Origin: Pyrocephalus nanus
Lineage: Eukaryota > Chordata > Aves > Passeriformes > Tyrannidae
Assembly (NCBI GenBank): GCA_038380795.1
Contig: CM076279.1
Span: 1,751,001 to 1,815,000 of the forward strand
Length of the DNA: 64,000 bases
Direction of reading: 5' to 3'
The first letter of the stretch is position 1. Each line of letters starts with the position of its first letter. This document shows, one piece after another, positions 13,361 through 22,890 of this stretch. The notes under the pieces were generated by a model, which worked only from the letters and a program-made list of their open reading frames with translations, was not told the origin of the DNA and searched no databases. The position numbers were made by a program, and so were the translations under genes.

Positions 13361-13403
13361 CTCGGGCTCCGCTCCCACCGCCCCTTCCCAGCCCCGCCGC
13401 CAT
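13361..13403 (-). CDS. Candidate first coding exon, minus strand (partial, unidentified)
   Basis: Inside the CpG island an ATG on the minus strand (A at 13403) sits in a strong Kozak context, GGCAGGATGG, and opens MAAGLGRGGGSGAR. It is followed at 13361/13360 by a plausible splice donor, CCCGAG|GTCAGG. Met-Ala-Ala starts and Gly/Arg-rich beginnings are common in vertebrate first exons that lie in CpG islands. The same frame has an upstream ATG at 13496, which lies inside the X-box palindrome. It also reads through the donor to a stop at about 13200. I found no convincing second exon downstream on this strand, and I do not recognise the protein. The alternative is that this is untranslated promoter DNA and the true transcript runs to the right or is non-coding. 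Confidence 0.25.
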
Positions 13404-13432
13404 CCTGCCGGGCAGCCAAACCGCGGCCGCTG

Positions 13433-13437
13433 ATTGG
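13433..13437 (-). promoter_or_regulatory. Inverted CCAAT box (NF-Y site)
   Basis: The plus strand reads CTGATTGGCTG, whose complement CAGCCAATCAG closely fits the NF-Y consensus. It lies 31 bp left of the direct CCAAT box. Confidence 0.75.
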
Positions 13438-13467
13438 CTGGGCAGTGACGCTTCGGCCGCGCGCGGA

Positions 13468-13472
13468 CCAAT
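13468..13472 (+). promoter_or_regulatory. CCAAT box (NF-Y site)
   Basis: GACCAATGGGA on the plus strand, 16 bp from the X-box. Read on the minus strand the order is X-box, 16 bp, ATTGGTC. That resembles the X-box/Y-box spacing used where RFX and NF-Y bind together. Confidence 0.7.
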
Positions 13473-13488
13473 GGGAAGGAGGCTCCCT

Positions 13489-13502
13489 GTTGCCATGGCA
13501 AC
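13489..13502. promoter_or_regulatory. Perfect RFX X-box palindrome
   Basis: GTTGCCATGGCAAC is a perfect 14-bp inverted repeat and matches the RFX-family consensus (GTTNCCATGGNAAC) at every fixed position. RFX2/RFX3 X-boxes close to the transcription start are typical of genes for motile and primary cilia. RFX1 and RFX5 sites also occur in other promoters. The central ATG (13495-13497) would open a plus-strand reading frame MATAGPGAA that stops after nine codons unless spliced, so it is better read as a protein-binding site than as a start codon. Confidence 0.85.
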
Positions 13503-13544
13503 GGCAGGGCCTGGTGCGGCCTGAGGAGCCCCGGGGCCTGCGCT

Positions 13545-13606
13545 GAGTTATAACGAATTATATCTGAATTATAACAGCTGTCAATGAATTATAACCGAAT
13601 TATAGC
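13545..13606. repeat. Degenerate ATTATA repeat patch beside CpG island
   Basis: Five copies of GAATTATA or near variants (GAGTTATAAC, GAATTATAT, GAATTATAAC twice, GAATTATAG) occur in about 60 bp, interrupted by 'agctgtcaat'. The AT-rich block abuts the GC-rich island directly. Confidence 0.7.
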
Positions 13607-13688
13607 CCCGTCCCGTCCACACCGTTTAAATTTCTCCCCCTTTCACGAATTCAGTAGTCCTCACACGGAAAAATCTAGAGGGACCTTC

Positions 13689-13703
13689 TGTGTAGAAACG
13701 CAG
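13689..13703 (-). repeat. Right arm of 15-bp inverted repeat
   Basis: TGTGTAGAAACGCAG is the exact reverse complement of 13181-13195, 493 bp away across the CpG island. Confidence 0.85.
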
Positions 13704-13714
13704 CGATGAATAAC

Positions 13715-13738
13715 CGCGTGTGTGTGCGCGCATACATA
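13715..13738. repeat. Alternating pyrimidine-purine tract, Z-DNA candidate
   Basis: Twenty-four bases alternate strictly pyrimidine-purine, starting with CGCG, then TG repeats, then CGCGCATACATA. Such tracts near promoters can adopt Z-DNA under negative supercoiling. A TATA/CATATG-rich segment follows to about 13775. Confidence 0.65.
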
Positions 13739-13775
13739 ATTATATATACATATGGATATGCATATGAATATGGCA

Positions 13776-16000
13776 TAATTTTACTCCAGTGGGCCAATTT
13801 TGCTTTAATAAATAAAATGTTATGAAGGGAGGGTGGTCAGCTTGTTTGGAAGAACAACACTGGCCGGCTGCGACTCAGCTTTCCCTGGCTTTTTCACAGC
13901 TAGGAGCTGCTTGATATTTTTGGCTCGGCTCTATTATTATAATTTTTTTTTTCCCTTTTAAAAAATATGAGGCAGTAGGCTTCCTCCCAAGACACACTCA
14001 GGTGGGGCCGCTTCTAGCTGCTGACTTTCCCCTGGGGCACCTCATTTTGTTAAAAAAAAAAAAAGGGGGGGGGAGAATAAAAAAGGACAAGTGTCCCATG
14101 ACACACTCAATAAAGCTCAGATGGCTCCGCTGTCCCCTGTCCTGTCCCTCCAAGGCTGTGCAGCCTCATTGCACCTCCCTCAAAATGGTTTTAAAAGGCT
14201 GCAGATGGAAGAGCAGTGACATTTATCACTTGCAAATGAGGGCCCTGCGTCACCTCTGAAGGAGAGTTACATTCTGTAATCCTCATTCCAGGGTATTTTT
14301 CTGCTGACTTTATACCCGGAGTCTCAGTGAAAATGAGCTCTATGTGCTCAGTTTTATTGCTGCAGGGTTGGAGTGACTCCCCGAGGGTGGATATTGAGCC
14401 CCAAAAATCTCGGTGGGATTGTTTTAATTCACAAGTGTCACCTGGAAAGGGCAGAGTTGGACCACTGCTCCTCCATCTCTCCACAAGGAATTGTTTTCCT
14501 GGTGTTGGGCCTTTCTCATGCGAGAGTTTTGTTGTATTTGTTCCACCTAAAACTGTGCTGGGGCAGCCTGTCAGCTTTAAGTTTGATTTTAGTCAGACAA
14601 ACCTTTGACTCCGAAGTTTTAGTAAAAATGATAAAATCATGTGAAATCAGTCCATCACTGGGGAGTGGGGCCAGTTTTTGCCACACTGTGACTTTTCATT
14701 GAGAGCTAGTGTCTACTGCATAATAAAACATAATATATCAAGAATGTTTGATCTGTGTTATAGAAAATATTATTATCCCTGTTCAATCATTCATTCCTAT
14801 TTTATTTTTTTCTTTTTTTATGACATGAAGTTTTCAAATAGATGGGAGTGAGAAATAAGGGAACAAGCAGTGCTGTAAGAGAATATGTAACTCCAACCAC
14901 TACAGTGCTTGTGTGAATACAATCAGAATTGGGCAATTCGGGAAGAGTCACCAGATATAAAAGGATCCCTTGAAGGGTTGCCCAAATCTTCATTCCCATT
15001 GTTCCCACCACTTCCACATGAAAATCCCTTGCCCTGCCATTGGGCTGAGGGGAGAGAGAGAACAGGAGAGTGGAGGAGAGAAAGCCCCAGCAGCTCCATT
15101 CATGGGGGGGATGCAGCCACTGCCAAGTGTCATTATGAAAATTCTTCCTTTTCATACGATATTAAACTCTCCTCTTGGCAGGTCCCCTGATGCAGTCAGT
15201 GTTTTCAGTGAAAATACACGAGGTACTGAATTCTTTAACCTCAGTTCATTTCTCATTATATTACTCTGTTAATAGTCCTGGGAAATACACAAAAACCCCA
15301 ACGCTGTGTCTGTGCTGAGCAGGGAGCTCTGGATGTTTAGGGTGGCTCTTGGCAGCGAGTCTGATGGAGAAGAGGAAAAAACATTGTGCAAAGGAAAAAG
15401 GGTTCAGGAAGAGTTGATTTTTCTGAATTTAATTAAGCATTGAAATCAAGGCCATTTGGACCTCATCTTCCTATGCAAGTACCTCTTTAAATGCCGGGGG
15501 TTTGAGGTTTGAATCTGTGCTGAAGGAGTGCTAATTATCAGCTCTGGGTTTAATTCAGTTCTTCCCCAAATTCAAGGTTCTCTTCACTCTTTGCAGTCAG
15601 AAAGAGAAGGTTGGCATGGATTAAGTGTGGAGTTTGCTCCCAAGAAGTTACTGCCCATGAAGTGGGACCCCAATAAGTGAGGAAGTTGGGGTTTCTGCTC
15701 TGTCACAAATAAAAATTCAAGTGATGTGAAAGCAGACATGGAAGTGTAACAGAATTCCAGTGCCCTCCAAATGGGAGTCAACAAGTACACCTGCTTTTCC
15801 TTGTAGCAGGGGCTGGGAGCAGACTCACAGTCAGCTCTTGTGGCTGAAGTCACTGATGAAAACTGTGCAACTGCAATAAATTTATTGCTTGTGACCATGA
15901 GCAAGAGACTGGGCAGTGAGTTATGGTGTTGTGGCTATAAATTTTGTTCCTATCTCCTGGCCTGGGTGTATTTCATCTAGAAATATTTGATTAATAAAGA
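13776..16000. other. Unique non-coding stretch, no gene seen
   Basis: A13 at 14052-14064 runs directly into G9 (14065-14073). Frames reach at most 117 codons (minus, 14802-15155) with no domain. No repeat family was recognised. Confidence 0.55.
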
Positions 16001-16014
16001 ATGATTTTGTTCAA

Positions 16015-16360
16015 AAGGCCAGTTGATCATAAGTTTCACTGCATCAGCCAAAGAAGTAGAAAAATCATGTAAAACTCATGCTCAATATTGTATTGACTGC
16101 AGGGGAACAGCCTGCAAGACCTTTCGACCAGAAATTCTTAGTCCATCATTTCAATTGACAAATAACAATCGAAATGTAATTCCAGCCAGTTCCTAGAAAG
16201 GCAGAGAATGCAATTTTATTTCATCACTAATATGGCAGACATTGTGTGCCCCATGCTCACCCAGCCGTGTCCTCGGGGGCCGGATGCCTCTGGTCATGGA
16301 GAACATGATGGATTATGATCAGAGGGCCTGATTTACAGTCCGGGGGTGGCACACACAGAC
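16015..16360. promoter_or_regulatory. Enhancer-like block (conserved non-coding candidate)
   Basis: The segment is unique and of complex composition, with no repeat. Dense, information-rich words include 'caattgacaaataacaat', 'gatgcctctggtcatgga' and 'gattatgatcagag'. It resembles developmental conserved non-coding DNA. This rests only on texture; alignment to other amniotes is needed to support it. Confidence 0.2.
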
Positions 16361-17429
16361 CCAAGGGAGAACGAAGCCTCTGCTGAGTGGACTGCAAAGC
16401 TCATATTGTAAATGCATCAGACAGCTGAAGGTTGAGGAGTTGCCTGTTGCACAGAAGTGTGAGAAGTGAGGGAAAGAGGTACAATGGTTTGCTCAGGGTG
16501 AGGCAAAAGTATGTGGCACAGGTGGAAAATGCCCCTGATGTTGTTTGTCCAGTTCCTGTGTCTTCATTCCTCCTCTGTCTTCTCAACCCACCACTGAATT
16601 TGCAGGTTGTTGTCAGATTCTGTCACCCAGCTGTGTCCTTGCCCTGCAAGACTTCAGCATTCCCGGCCATCAGGTCAGGAAGCTGTGCTCACACAGACCT
16701 GCTGTGTAGGGCTGCTGAGGGACTTGTTATCTAGGTCCTGTCTCCCGCAGAATTGGGGATCCTTGAGCATCTGCCCCAATTTCTGCTCCTATTTCCTCTC
16801 ACAAGTAGTTGATTTGTGCCAGTACACACTAAACAGATGTTTAAATGCTCACTCATTTTTTTCCCTATTTCACCCCCCTCATTTTGTCTTTAGTTTAGGC
16901 CATGATGGCTTTAGGCTGGAGTTTTTAAGACCATTCATGGCTCCACTCACAGCACCTCAAGGCAACCTCTATTTGTGCATATCTCCAGGAGAAGTAGAAA
17001 AAAAGTTCCATTTTCCAAAAATTCCTCCCACTTCCTCTTCCCTGCGTGTGCCTCTAACCACTGCTGTATGTGCAGTTAATTGAAATGGTGTTTGTTTTAT
17101 CTTGAATAACCTTGTAATTGATTGAGGTGGTGGACAGCAAGACTCCAGAGTCATTTACATACCTGTGCATGGAGCAGTAATTTCTAGGAGCCTTTCCACT
17201 GCTTTTTTTTCCCCCTGCAGAACTATAGCGCCCTGTATGTGCGTGTTTGCATATATCTATAGATATTTGCATTCCCAGAGATCTCCCCACAGTCCATTCA
17301 CTCTGGCTGGGACTGTCCATTTGCTGCTCCTTGGGATCTTATGTTACCTGGGCTGGTGAGACTCCTGGCACTCTTCCCTGCCGAAGAAAAACAGCCTGAT
17401 TTGGGGAGTGCTGGCTCCGCACAAGGCCC

Positions 17430-17690
17430 CGATTGTGTGCGAGGGCCGAGAGGGTAACAAATGCAGTTTAATTATGTTGGATGCTTGGTGGCTGCTTTGC
17501 AAAATCTTTTATTTGTTTTGAGAAGTGCCCCAGCAGCAGCACTAAATTTTGTGTGCATTTGGGGAGCCTCACCGGCCGCCGGTGCTGGGGAGGGAGGACG
17601 GGCTAATTAACTGGGCTGCTGTCAAGCTAATAAACTAATGGAGAGCTTAAACAAATAAAAAAATAAAGGAAGTAGACATGATGGGGAAAA
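17430..17690. promoter_or_regulatory. Enhancer-like block with homeodomain-type sites
   Basis: The block carries 'cagtttaattatgttgg', 'ggctaattaactgggc' and 'gctaataaactaatgg' around a CpG-containing core, 'caccggccgccggtgctg', which holds an 11-bp palindrome-like ACCGGCCGCCGGT. Closely packed TAAT cores around a GC core suggest a tissue-specific enhancer. Regulatory function is inferred. Confidence 0.25.
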
Positions 17691-18067
17691 ATAAAGTGAC
17701 TAGACATGAAGTCTTACGACATGCATTTCCACCTTCCATGAAAAGGTGGCCTTGGGCACCCAGAATTTTGAGGATGGAGTTTTATGTCTCCCAATTCGAG
17801 TCCCATTTTTAGGAGGCAAAGGTTTAGTGGATCTATCCAGGAATGAGTAACGAGAGAGGAGCTTTTCCCATCCTGCCCAGAAACCAATTCCAGCTCATCA
17901 GAGTTGTTCATTTTGGAAGAGAGTCAGATTCACATTCACGGGACAGAGGGGAGTGGAAAGCAATCAATGTTTAAATCTCCTCTTTGCCAGGCCGAGATGT
18001 TACATAAGGTTGAGGAAAATGTTTTATTATCCCAACTAAGCCTGAAGTGTCAGATACTGACAGCATT

Positions 18068-18121
18068 TCAGAGACAGGATACTGGCCTTGATGGTCCAAT
18101 GGTCTGACTCAGGCTGACAGA
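18068..18121 (+). mobile_element. Ancient CR1/L3-type 3' end
   Basis: 'agagacaggatactggcctt' and 'gatggtccaatggtctgact' match the widespread amniote CR1 tail of the type 'acaggatactgggctagatggaccattggtctgacccag'. The copy is diverged and lacks its terminal microsatellite, so it is older than the other CR1 copies here. Confidence 0.7.
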
Positions 18122-20640
18122 TTTGCTATTCCACCCTCTCAGATTATTAGTTGTTCTTTTTTGGTCCTTTAGGCACGAGGTGATTTTAAAGGAAAAAGAT
18201 TTGGGACTGGGCTGAAAGAACCCTCCCAGTTCTGCTCATCATGGAGCACCAGACAAATATAAACCTTTTCTCATCTGATTTCTGCAGGTCTCCAGCTGCC
18301 ATGATCTCATCATGGGGTGGTACACGCTGTGTTGGGGACGTACCTGTGGTTGAGCTGCTTGGGTTTGTGTCATCCAGGTCCTTCTTTGCACGTCTCAGAT
18401 TCCAGAGTGCTCTTCCATGAGACCTCAGGGGACCATATGCCCATGTTTTCCTGAAGTTTTCAACCCTTCTGCCACTTCAGTGGGTAGTGGCTCTTCTACC
18501 TGCCTTTTCCAAGGCTTATCTCAGCTCCAGAGTTTACATAAGAACTCACAGGGCTTTCAGACGTTTCTGAACGCTCCATTCTCTCACCCAGTGGTTAACA
18601 AAACACACAGTGCTCCGTGTTCTTCTTCAGGAAAATATTTACAAGCCAAAATCACTGTTACTTGGCCACCCTCTCCCATCAAACCCAGAGAAGTTCGTGC
18701 TGAATAAGTCAAGGGAGCCATTGCCAGATCAGAAATTGGAAAACATCTTTTCAAACACTAAAGAGAAGAAGTTTTGCCTTTGGAGATCAACAGAAAATGG
18801 TGGGTGGTCCCAGCCAGTATGGGACATGTATGAGTGGGATGACATGAAGTGATGGCTCAGCCCTGGAGCTGGGCCAAGCTCGGCTTGGAGCAGCCACCGG
18901 TATTCCAGAGCTTCTGGCAGGAGCATTTGAACTGTCCCCTGATTTCCCTTCCATTTTCAGGATGAAATGTCAGCCCAGAGGCTGGTGAGATTTGATGATG
19001 CCTCCCGAGTGTGACAGCAACTCAAAGGAGCAGAAAGATTTTGTGGTCTCAGAACAAAACAGTCAAACCACATTTGAAGCACTTATTGGCTCTTTGGAGA
19101 TCTCTGCACAGACCAGTAATTTCCTTTAAACTTGGAAAGGTTTGAAGGCGAGTGAGGTTGTTGGTTACATTCTCACAGCCCTCCTCACACTCACTCCATG
19201 GTGTTGCAGACAGATTTTCTAGCACTACAGTCTGCCCCAAATTACACCCCCTGCAACTTCCCTGAATCCCAGGATTTCCTTCAGCAGAGTGTGGTTCCTG
19301 CCGTTCTGGTGAGGTCTCAAGAAGGAGGCAGCAGTCACACAGAGCTGCTCAAAAATTTGGAAGGAAAAAGAGAAATCAATACCAGCATTTTCCAGGAAGA
19401 AGGTTGATTTTGTGTGTTTATTGTCATTCCTGAAGTACTTTGGACAATTTTTCGATTAATAAATCTGAATTCATTATTTTGGCTCTGGGAGCAGATCTCA
19501 GCTGCCCTTGGTTCCTGCTGTGCCACGAGACACCCCACAGATGACAGGCAGAGACGTCACTGGAGCGGAGGAGACGCACAACTTTCCATTTCACTCCGGA
19601 CAAAAGATTCATCTTCCTCCAACAAAACCTCTGGATGTTTTCTTCCCTCAAAAGCTGAGCTGTTTCAACCTCAGTGCACAGTGTCACTCACCATAATGAC
19701 TCTGCTGCTTATTGCTCATGAGATGCTCCTGGAGCTGTAGCCTTGGGTCTCTGCTCCCACCCTCTGCTGCTTCCTCCAGGCTGGAGGAATTTTTCCCTCC
19801 ATGTGCTCAGCTGGAATGCAGTGTCCTGTACAAAAAGGAAATGGGCTTTTTTGGTCAGTATTTTTGAACCCTCTAAGGAAGTTTGGGCATGAGAATTGCC
19901 TTTAGTCCCACTGCAGCAGCGCTGAGGCTGCTGATGGTGAATATTCCAACTGAGCTGGGAGCTCTTCACTGAAACCCAGAAGCAATAACAACAACCAAAG
20001 CAAAACCAAACCATCTTCAGTGAAGATAATTTACATTTTTTTCTGATTTAGAAATTTTAAAGGGAATTTAAAAACTCATTTTAATCAGGAGATTTGAGAT
20101 TTGGAATTAGGAATTATTGCTGGACCAGGGTGATGGAAAGACTTGGGTTGTTAGGAGTGTCTGCACGAAGAATTGTTCTTTATGAATATTGTATTTCATT
20201 AACAAGTCCTCCCCAATCCAGGCTCAGTTTCCACATTTCTTGAAAGCTCTTTATTCCAAATATTCATCACTTGTATGTGGTGGTTATGGATCTGGACCTG
20301 AGATCAGATGAAAAGACACAGTTAAGCAGTAAAATAATGGACAATGAATTAAAAATGCACTTCCATAATCTACTGATCTGACACAGCCACCACACTGAAG
20401 GACCTTGGTCGGTAACTTGGTGCTTTTATCAGAAGTTTTGGAACACCCAAGACATTTATTAACTCTGTTGTTTAGTACAACCTATCCCTGTGCCATGAAT
20501 TGACTTCAGTCATAGCAATAAGAGGTTCACAGGGTGGTTTTTGTGAGGTATTGCCTTGTTGGGCTTCTCACCTTTCCTCTGATGCCTCATGCTTCAGATT
20601 GCTTTACCCTGGGCTTATGTTATACATCATGTTTCTATTT
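18122..20640. other. Unique non-coding stretch, no gene seen
   Basis: The longest frame is 108 codons (plus, 19414-19740), with a translation that shows no domain and overlaps equally long frames on the other strand. No repeat was recognised. Confidence 0.55.
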
Positions 20641-20644
20641 TCCT

Positions 20645-20686
20645 GTGGTGTTTTTTGTTTTGTTTTGTTGTTGTTTTGGGGTTTTG

Positions 20687-20717
<31 letters not shown>

Positions 20718-20744
20718 GTTGGCTGGTTTTTTGTTTGTTTTTCT
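20645..20744. repeat. (TTTTG)n-like low-complexity tract
   Basis: About 100 bp of TTTTG/TTTG/TTG repeats. Plus-strand frames translate to Phe/Val/Cys strings that mimic membrane helices, and minus-strand frames to Lys/Gln/Asn strings. Both are artefacts. Confidence 0.9.
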
Positions 20745-21480
20745 GAATAAGGGGTAGGTGAAGGAAGGGAGAGACTGAGAAGGGCCTGGTTTGAAGAGCA
20801 GTTTTTAAGCTGAAGTGAATTTGAGGAGGGGGTTTGTGCATTTGAGTGTGCAACCAACTGCAAGAGAGTTCAGCCTGCTAGAATAAAATACTTAAATGCC
20901 AATAAAAATGAAAACCAGAAGGTCCAGGCCTGTCTCCTCTCAGTATTTTCTCTTTGTCAGAAGACAAATAATATTTTCAAGTGTTTATCTCAGCTCTCCT
21001 GAAGTCAGTGGATAGACCCTACTCTGAGGCCCTCCCAGATACAACATCATCTACACAACAGATTCAGAGCAGTTGGGTAAGAAGTTGTTAAAAAATACAC
21101 TCAGAGGGTTTTTCTTCTCTAATCTATTTAAACACGTTAAAAAATGAATTGCTCACAGATCCAGGACGGAGTTTCCAGCCTGAAAATAAAGATCAGCATT
21201 TGGAATTGCAGTTAACCAGAGATAAAACTCCAATTTGTAACACTTCATTTAGCAGAGTATTAACCCCCTGGGAGCCAGGGGGAGACCTTCAGTGAACAAA
21301 ACTCCTCAGTGCAGGGCAGGTAAAAATACATCTCCTGGAGATGTAGACTGTGTGTTGAGGTGGTGTGAAGGTGACCAGCCCAGCTCCAACCCGTTTGTTT
21401 AACTTGCTCGGAATTAATCAGAGCACTCTGGGATTAATAATTACTTAATCAAATAATCGCTTCGTGTCTCCAACACTATC
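20745..21480. other. Unique non-coding stretch
   Basis: No frame or repeat of note. The right end (21400-21480) is AT-rich with 'ggattaataattacttaatc', a run of homeodomain-like cores just before the first T tract. Confidence 0.5.
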
Positions 21481-21611
21481 TTTTTTTTTTTTTTTTTTTT
21501 TTTTATTTTTCCCCCCCCTCTTCCAGCAGGCTGGAAATAAGAGCCGTGAATATGTAAATTGGAACTGATTAGAGGATTAAGTTTCACTCTTTTTTTTTTT
21601 TTTTTTTTTTT
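21481..21611. repeat. Paired poly(T) tracts, T24 and T22
   Basis: T24 (21481-21504) continues as ATTTTT then C8. After about 70 bp of unique sequence comes T22 (21590-21611). The minus-strand frame at 21441-21971 owes its lysine runs to these tracts and is not a gene. The intervening unique sequence has no recognisable retroposon body. Confidence 0.9.
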
Positions 21612-21639
21612 ATTATTTGGAATAAAAACAGGCTGCAGA

Positions 21640-21830
21640 TCCCTCTCAGCCAAGCCGTGGCTCTGAATTACAGCCCCAGCGCCTGTTGGCTGTGATAATT
21701 TCACTTCATTAACTTCCAGATATAAATAGGGAAAGTCTCTTATTTTTTTTCCATGCACCACCTTTAATAAGCAAGGCCTGAAAACACAGGGGTTATTGAT
21801 CCACGCAGCCATCGGGCCCTCCGAGTCTGG
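21640..21830. promoter_or_regulatory. Enhancer-like block (conserved non-coding candidate)
   Basis: Unique sequence with 'gctgtgataatttcacttca', 'gatataaatagggaaag' and 'ggttattgatccacg', including a TTATTGAT word of HOX/PBX type. It lies immediately right of the paired T tracts. Function is inferred from texture only. Confidence 0.2.
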
Positions 21831-22807
21831 TGGAACAGGGCAAGAAGACCAAACACCTTCTACCTGTTCACTCTTGCAGCCAGGGACAATCCAGCTCTGT
21901 TGAACCCATTGGAAAGCCTTGGCAGGAGCTGCCAGAAAAGCCTTGGAAAGGTGGAAGTGTCGCTGCCCCATTCATGGCAGCGCAAACCCAAATTGTTTGA
22001 TAGGCCATGACAGAGAAATGTCAGCAGGGATCAGGTGGGATTTCAGGGTGAGGTGTCTGATGTTCAGCACCTTGGCAAATACCTCACTGACAGTGCTAAG
22101 TGTCCTCAATGTCCACTAATCCACAGGGAAAACACGTGCCAAGCATCCCTGGAAATCCTCCTGTCCTGCACAAGGCCATGATTTTAAAAAGTGGGTCAAA
22201 TTGTGGCCCCCAGTAGGATTTTTTACCATGGCATCCCATCATACCTGAGAGGGTTGGAAGTTTAGATTATTATCCATTGCTCCTCTGGAAATCCAGCTGT
22301 GGGATCCCTGCTGTGGTGCAGGGAACTCACAACCTCCTCAGGGAAGTGGAGCATTCCTTTCTCTCATGACTTACAGATTGATACCAGGACATAGAAAGCT
22401 AAAATTGAAACTCAGGAAGGATTTCTGAGGCAGAGCAGAACCATTATTTTCCCCGAATTTAAGGATTAGGTTATTTCTTTTCATAAATTTGGGAATGGCA
22501 AACAGGTAAGGACACGGAATAAAAAGAAGTTCCTAATCTTGCACTAAAAATAAAGCACCAATTCACCTCTGGAAGGAAATAACAAAGAGCTCCCTCCTCT
22601 CAAAGGTTCTGAAACCCAGATTCTCTTTCCCTCTAGTAAATGAGTCTTGGAAGGGTTGATGGGTTTGGGAAAGAGGTGCTGACTGAGGAGTGGGAACATG
22701 CAGGAGTTGTGCAAAGGGGACTCCCCTGTGGGAGACTGAGAACATTTAAATGTGACCTCTTAACTGATGCTGAAGGAACTGAACATTACAGTAAAGCACC
22801 CTACGGA
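21831..22807. other. Unique non-coding stretch, no gene seen
   Basis: Short frames only. Nothing recognisable before the CR1 copy that begins near 22808. Confidence 0.5.
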
Positions 22808-22890
22808 CCAGGTTGCTCCAACCCCTGCCCAGCCTGGCCTTGGACACTTCCAGGGATGGGGAATCTGCAAACACTCAGCCAGGGGGGGTC
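22808..22890 (-). mobile_element. CR1 LINE 3' fragment (short)
   Basis: The plus strand reads 'accaggttgctccaacccct', 'gcccagcctggccttggaca', 'cttccagggatggggaatct', which is the complement of the CR1 3' region. It lacks the terminal ATTCTATGA tail, and the boundaries are diffuse. Confidence 0.85.

Larger units (their letters stand above)
13361..13560. promoter_or_regulatory. CpG-island promoter, possibly bidirectional
   Basis: This is the most CpG-dense segment of the window, with about 20 CpG dinucleotides in 200 bp by hand count, a NotI-type GCGGCCGC at 13423-13430 and GCGCGC at about 13459-13464. The surrounding tens of kilobases are CpG-poor. It carries an inverted CCAAT box (GATTGGCTG, core 13433-13437), a TGACG half-CRE (13446-13450), a direct CCAAT box (13468-13472) and a perfect RFX X-box (13489-13502). 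There is no TATA box at a useful distance. CCAAT boxes in both orientations with CpG density suit a TATA-less, possibly divergent promoter. NF-Y normally sits roughly 60-100 bp upstream of the start. That would put a plus-strand start near 13510-13550, and would crowd a minus-strand start close to the ATG at 13403. Which gene it drives cannot be told from the window. Confidence 0.8.

Noticed and set aside
17198..17245. Strong polypyrimidine acceptor CCCCCTGCAG at 17220
   Set aside because: The following sequence has stops in all frames within a short distance and no convincing donor.
20500..20757. Apparent membrane-protein frame rich in Phe, Val and Cys
   Set aside because: Produced by the (TTTTG)n tract at 20645-20744.
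21441..21971. 176-codon minus-strand frame with lysine runs
   Set aside because: The lysine runs come from the T24 and T22 tracts read in complement.
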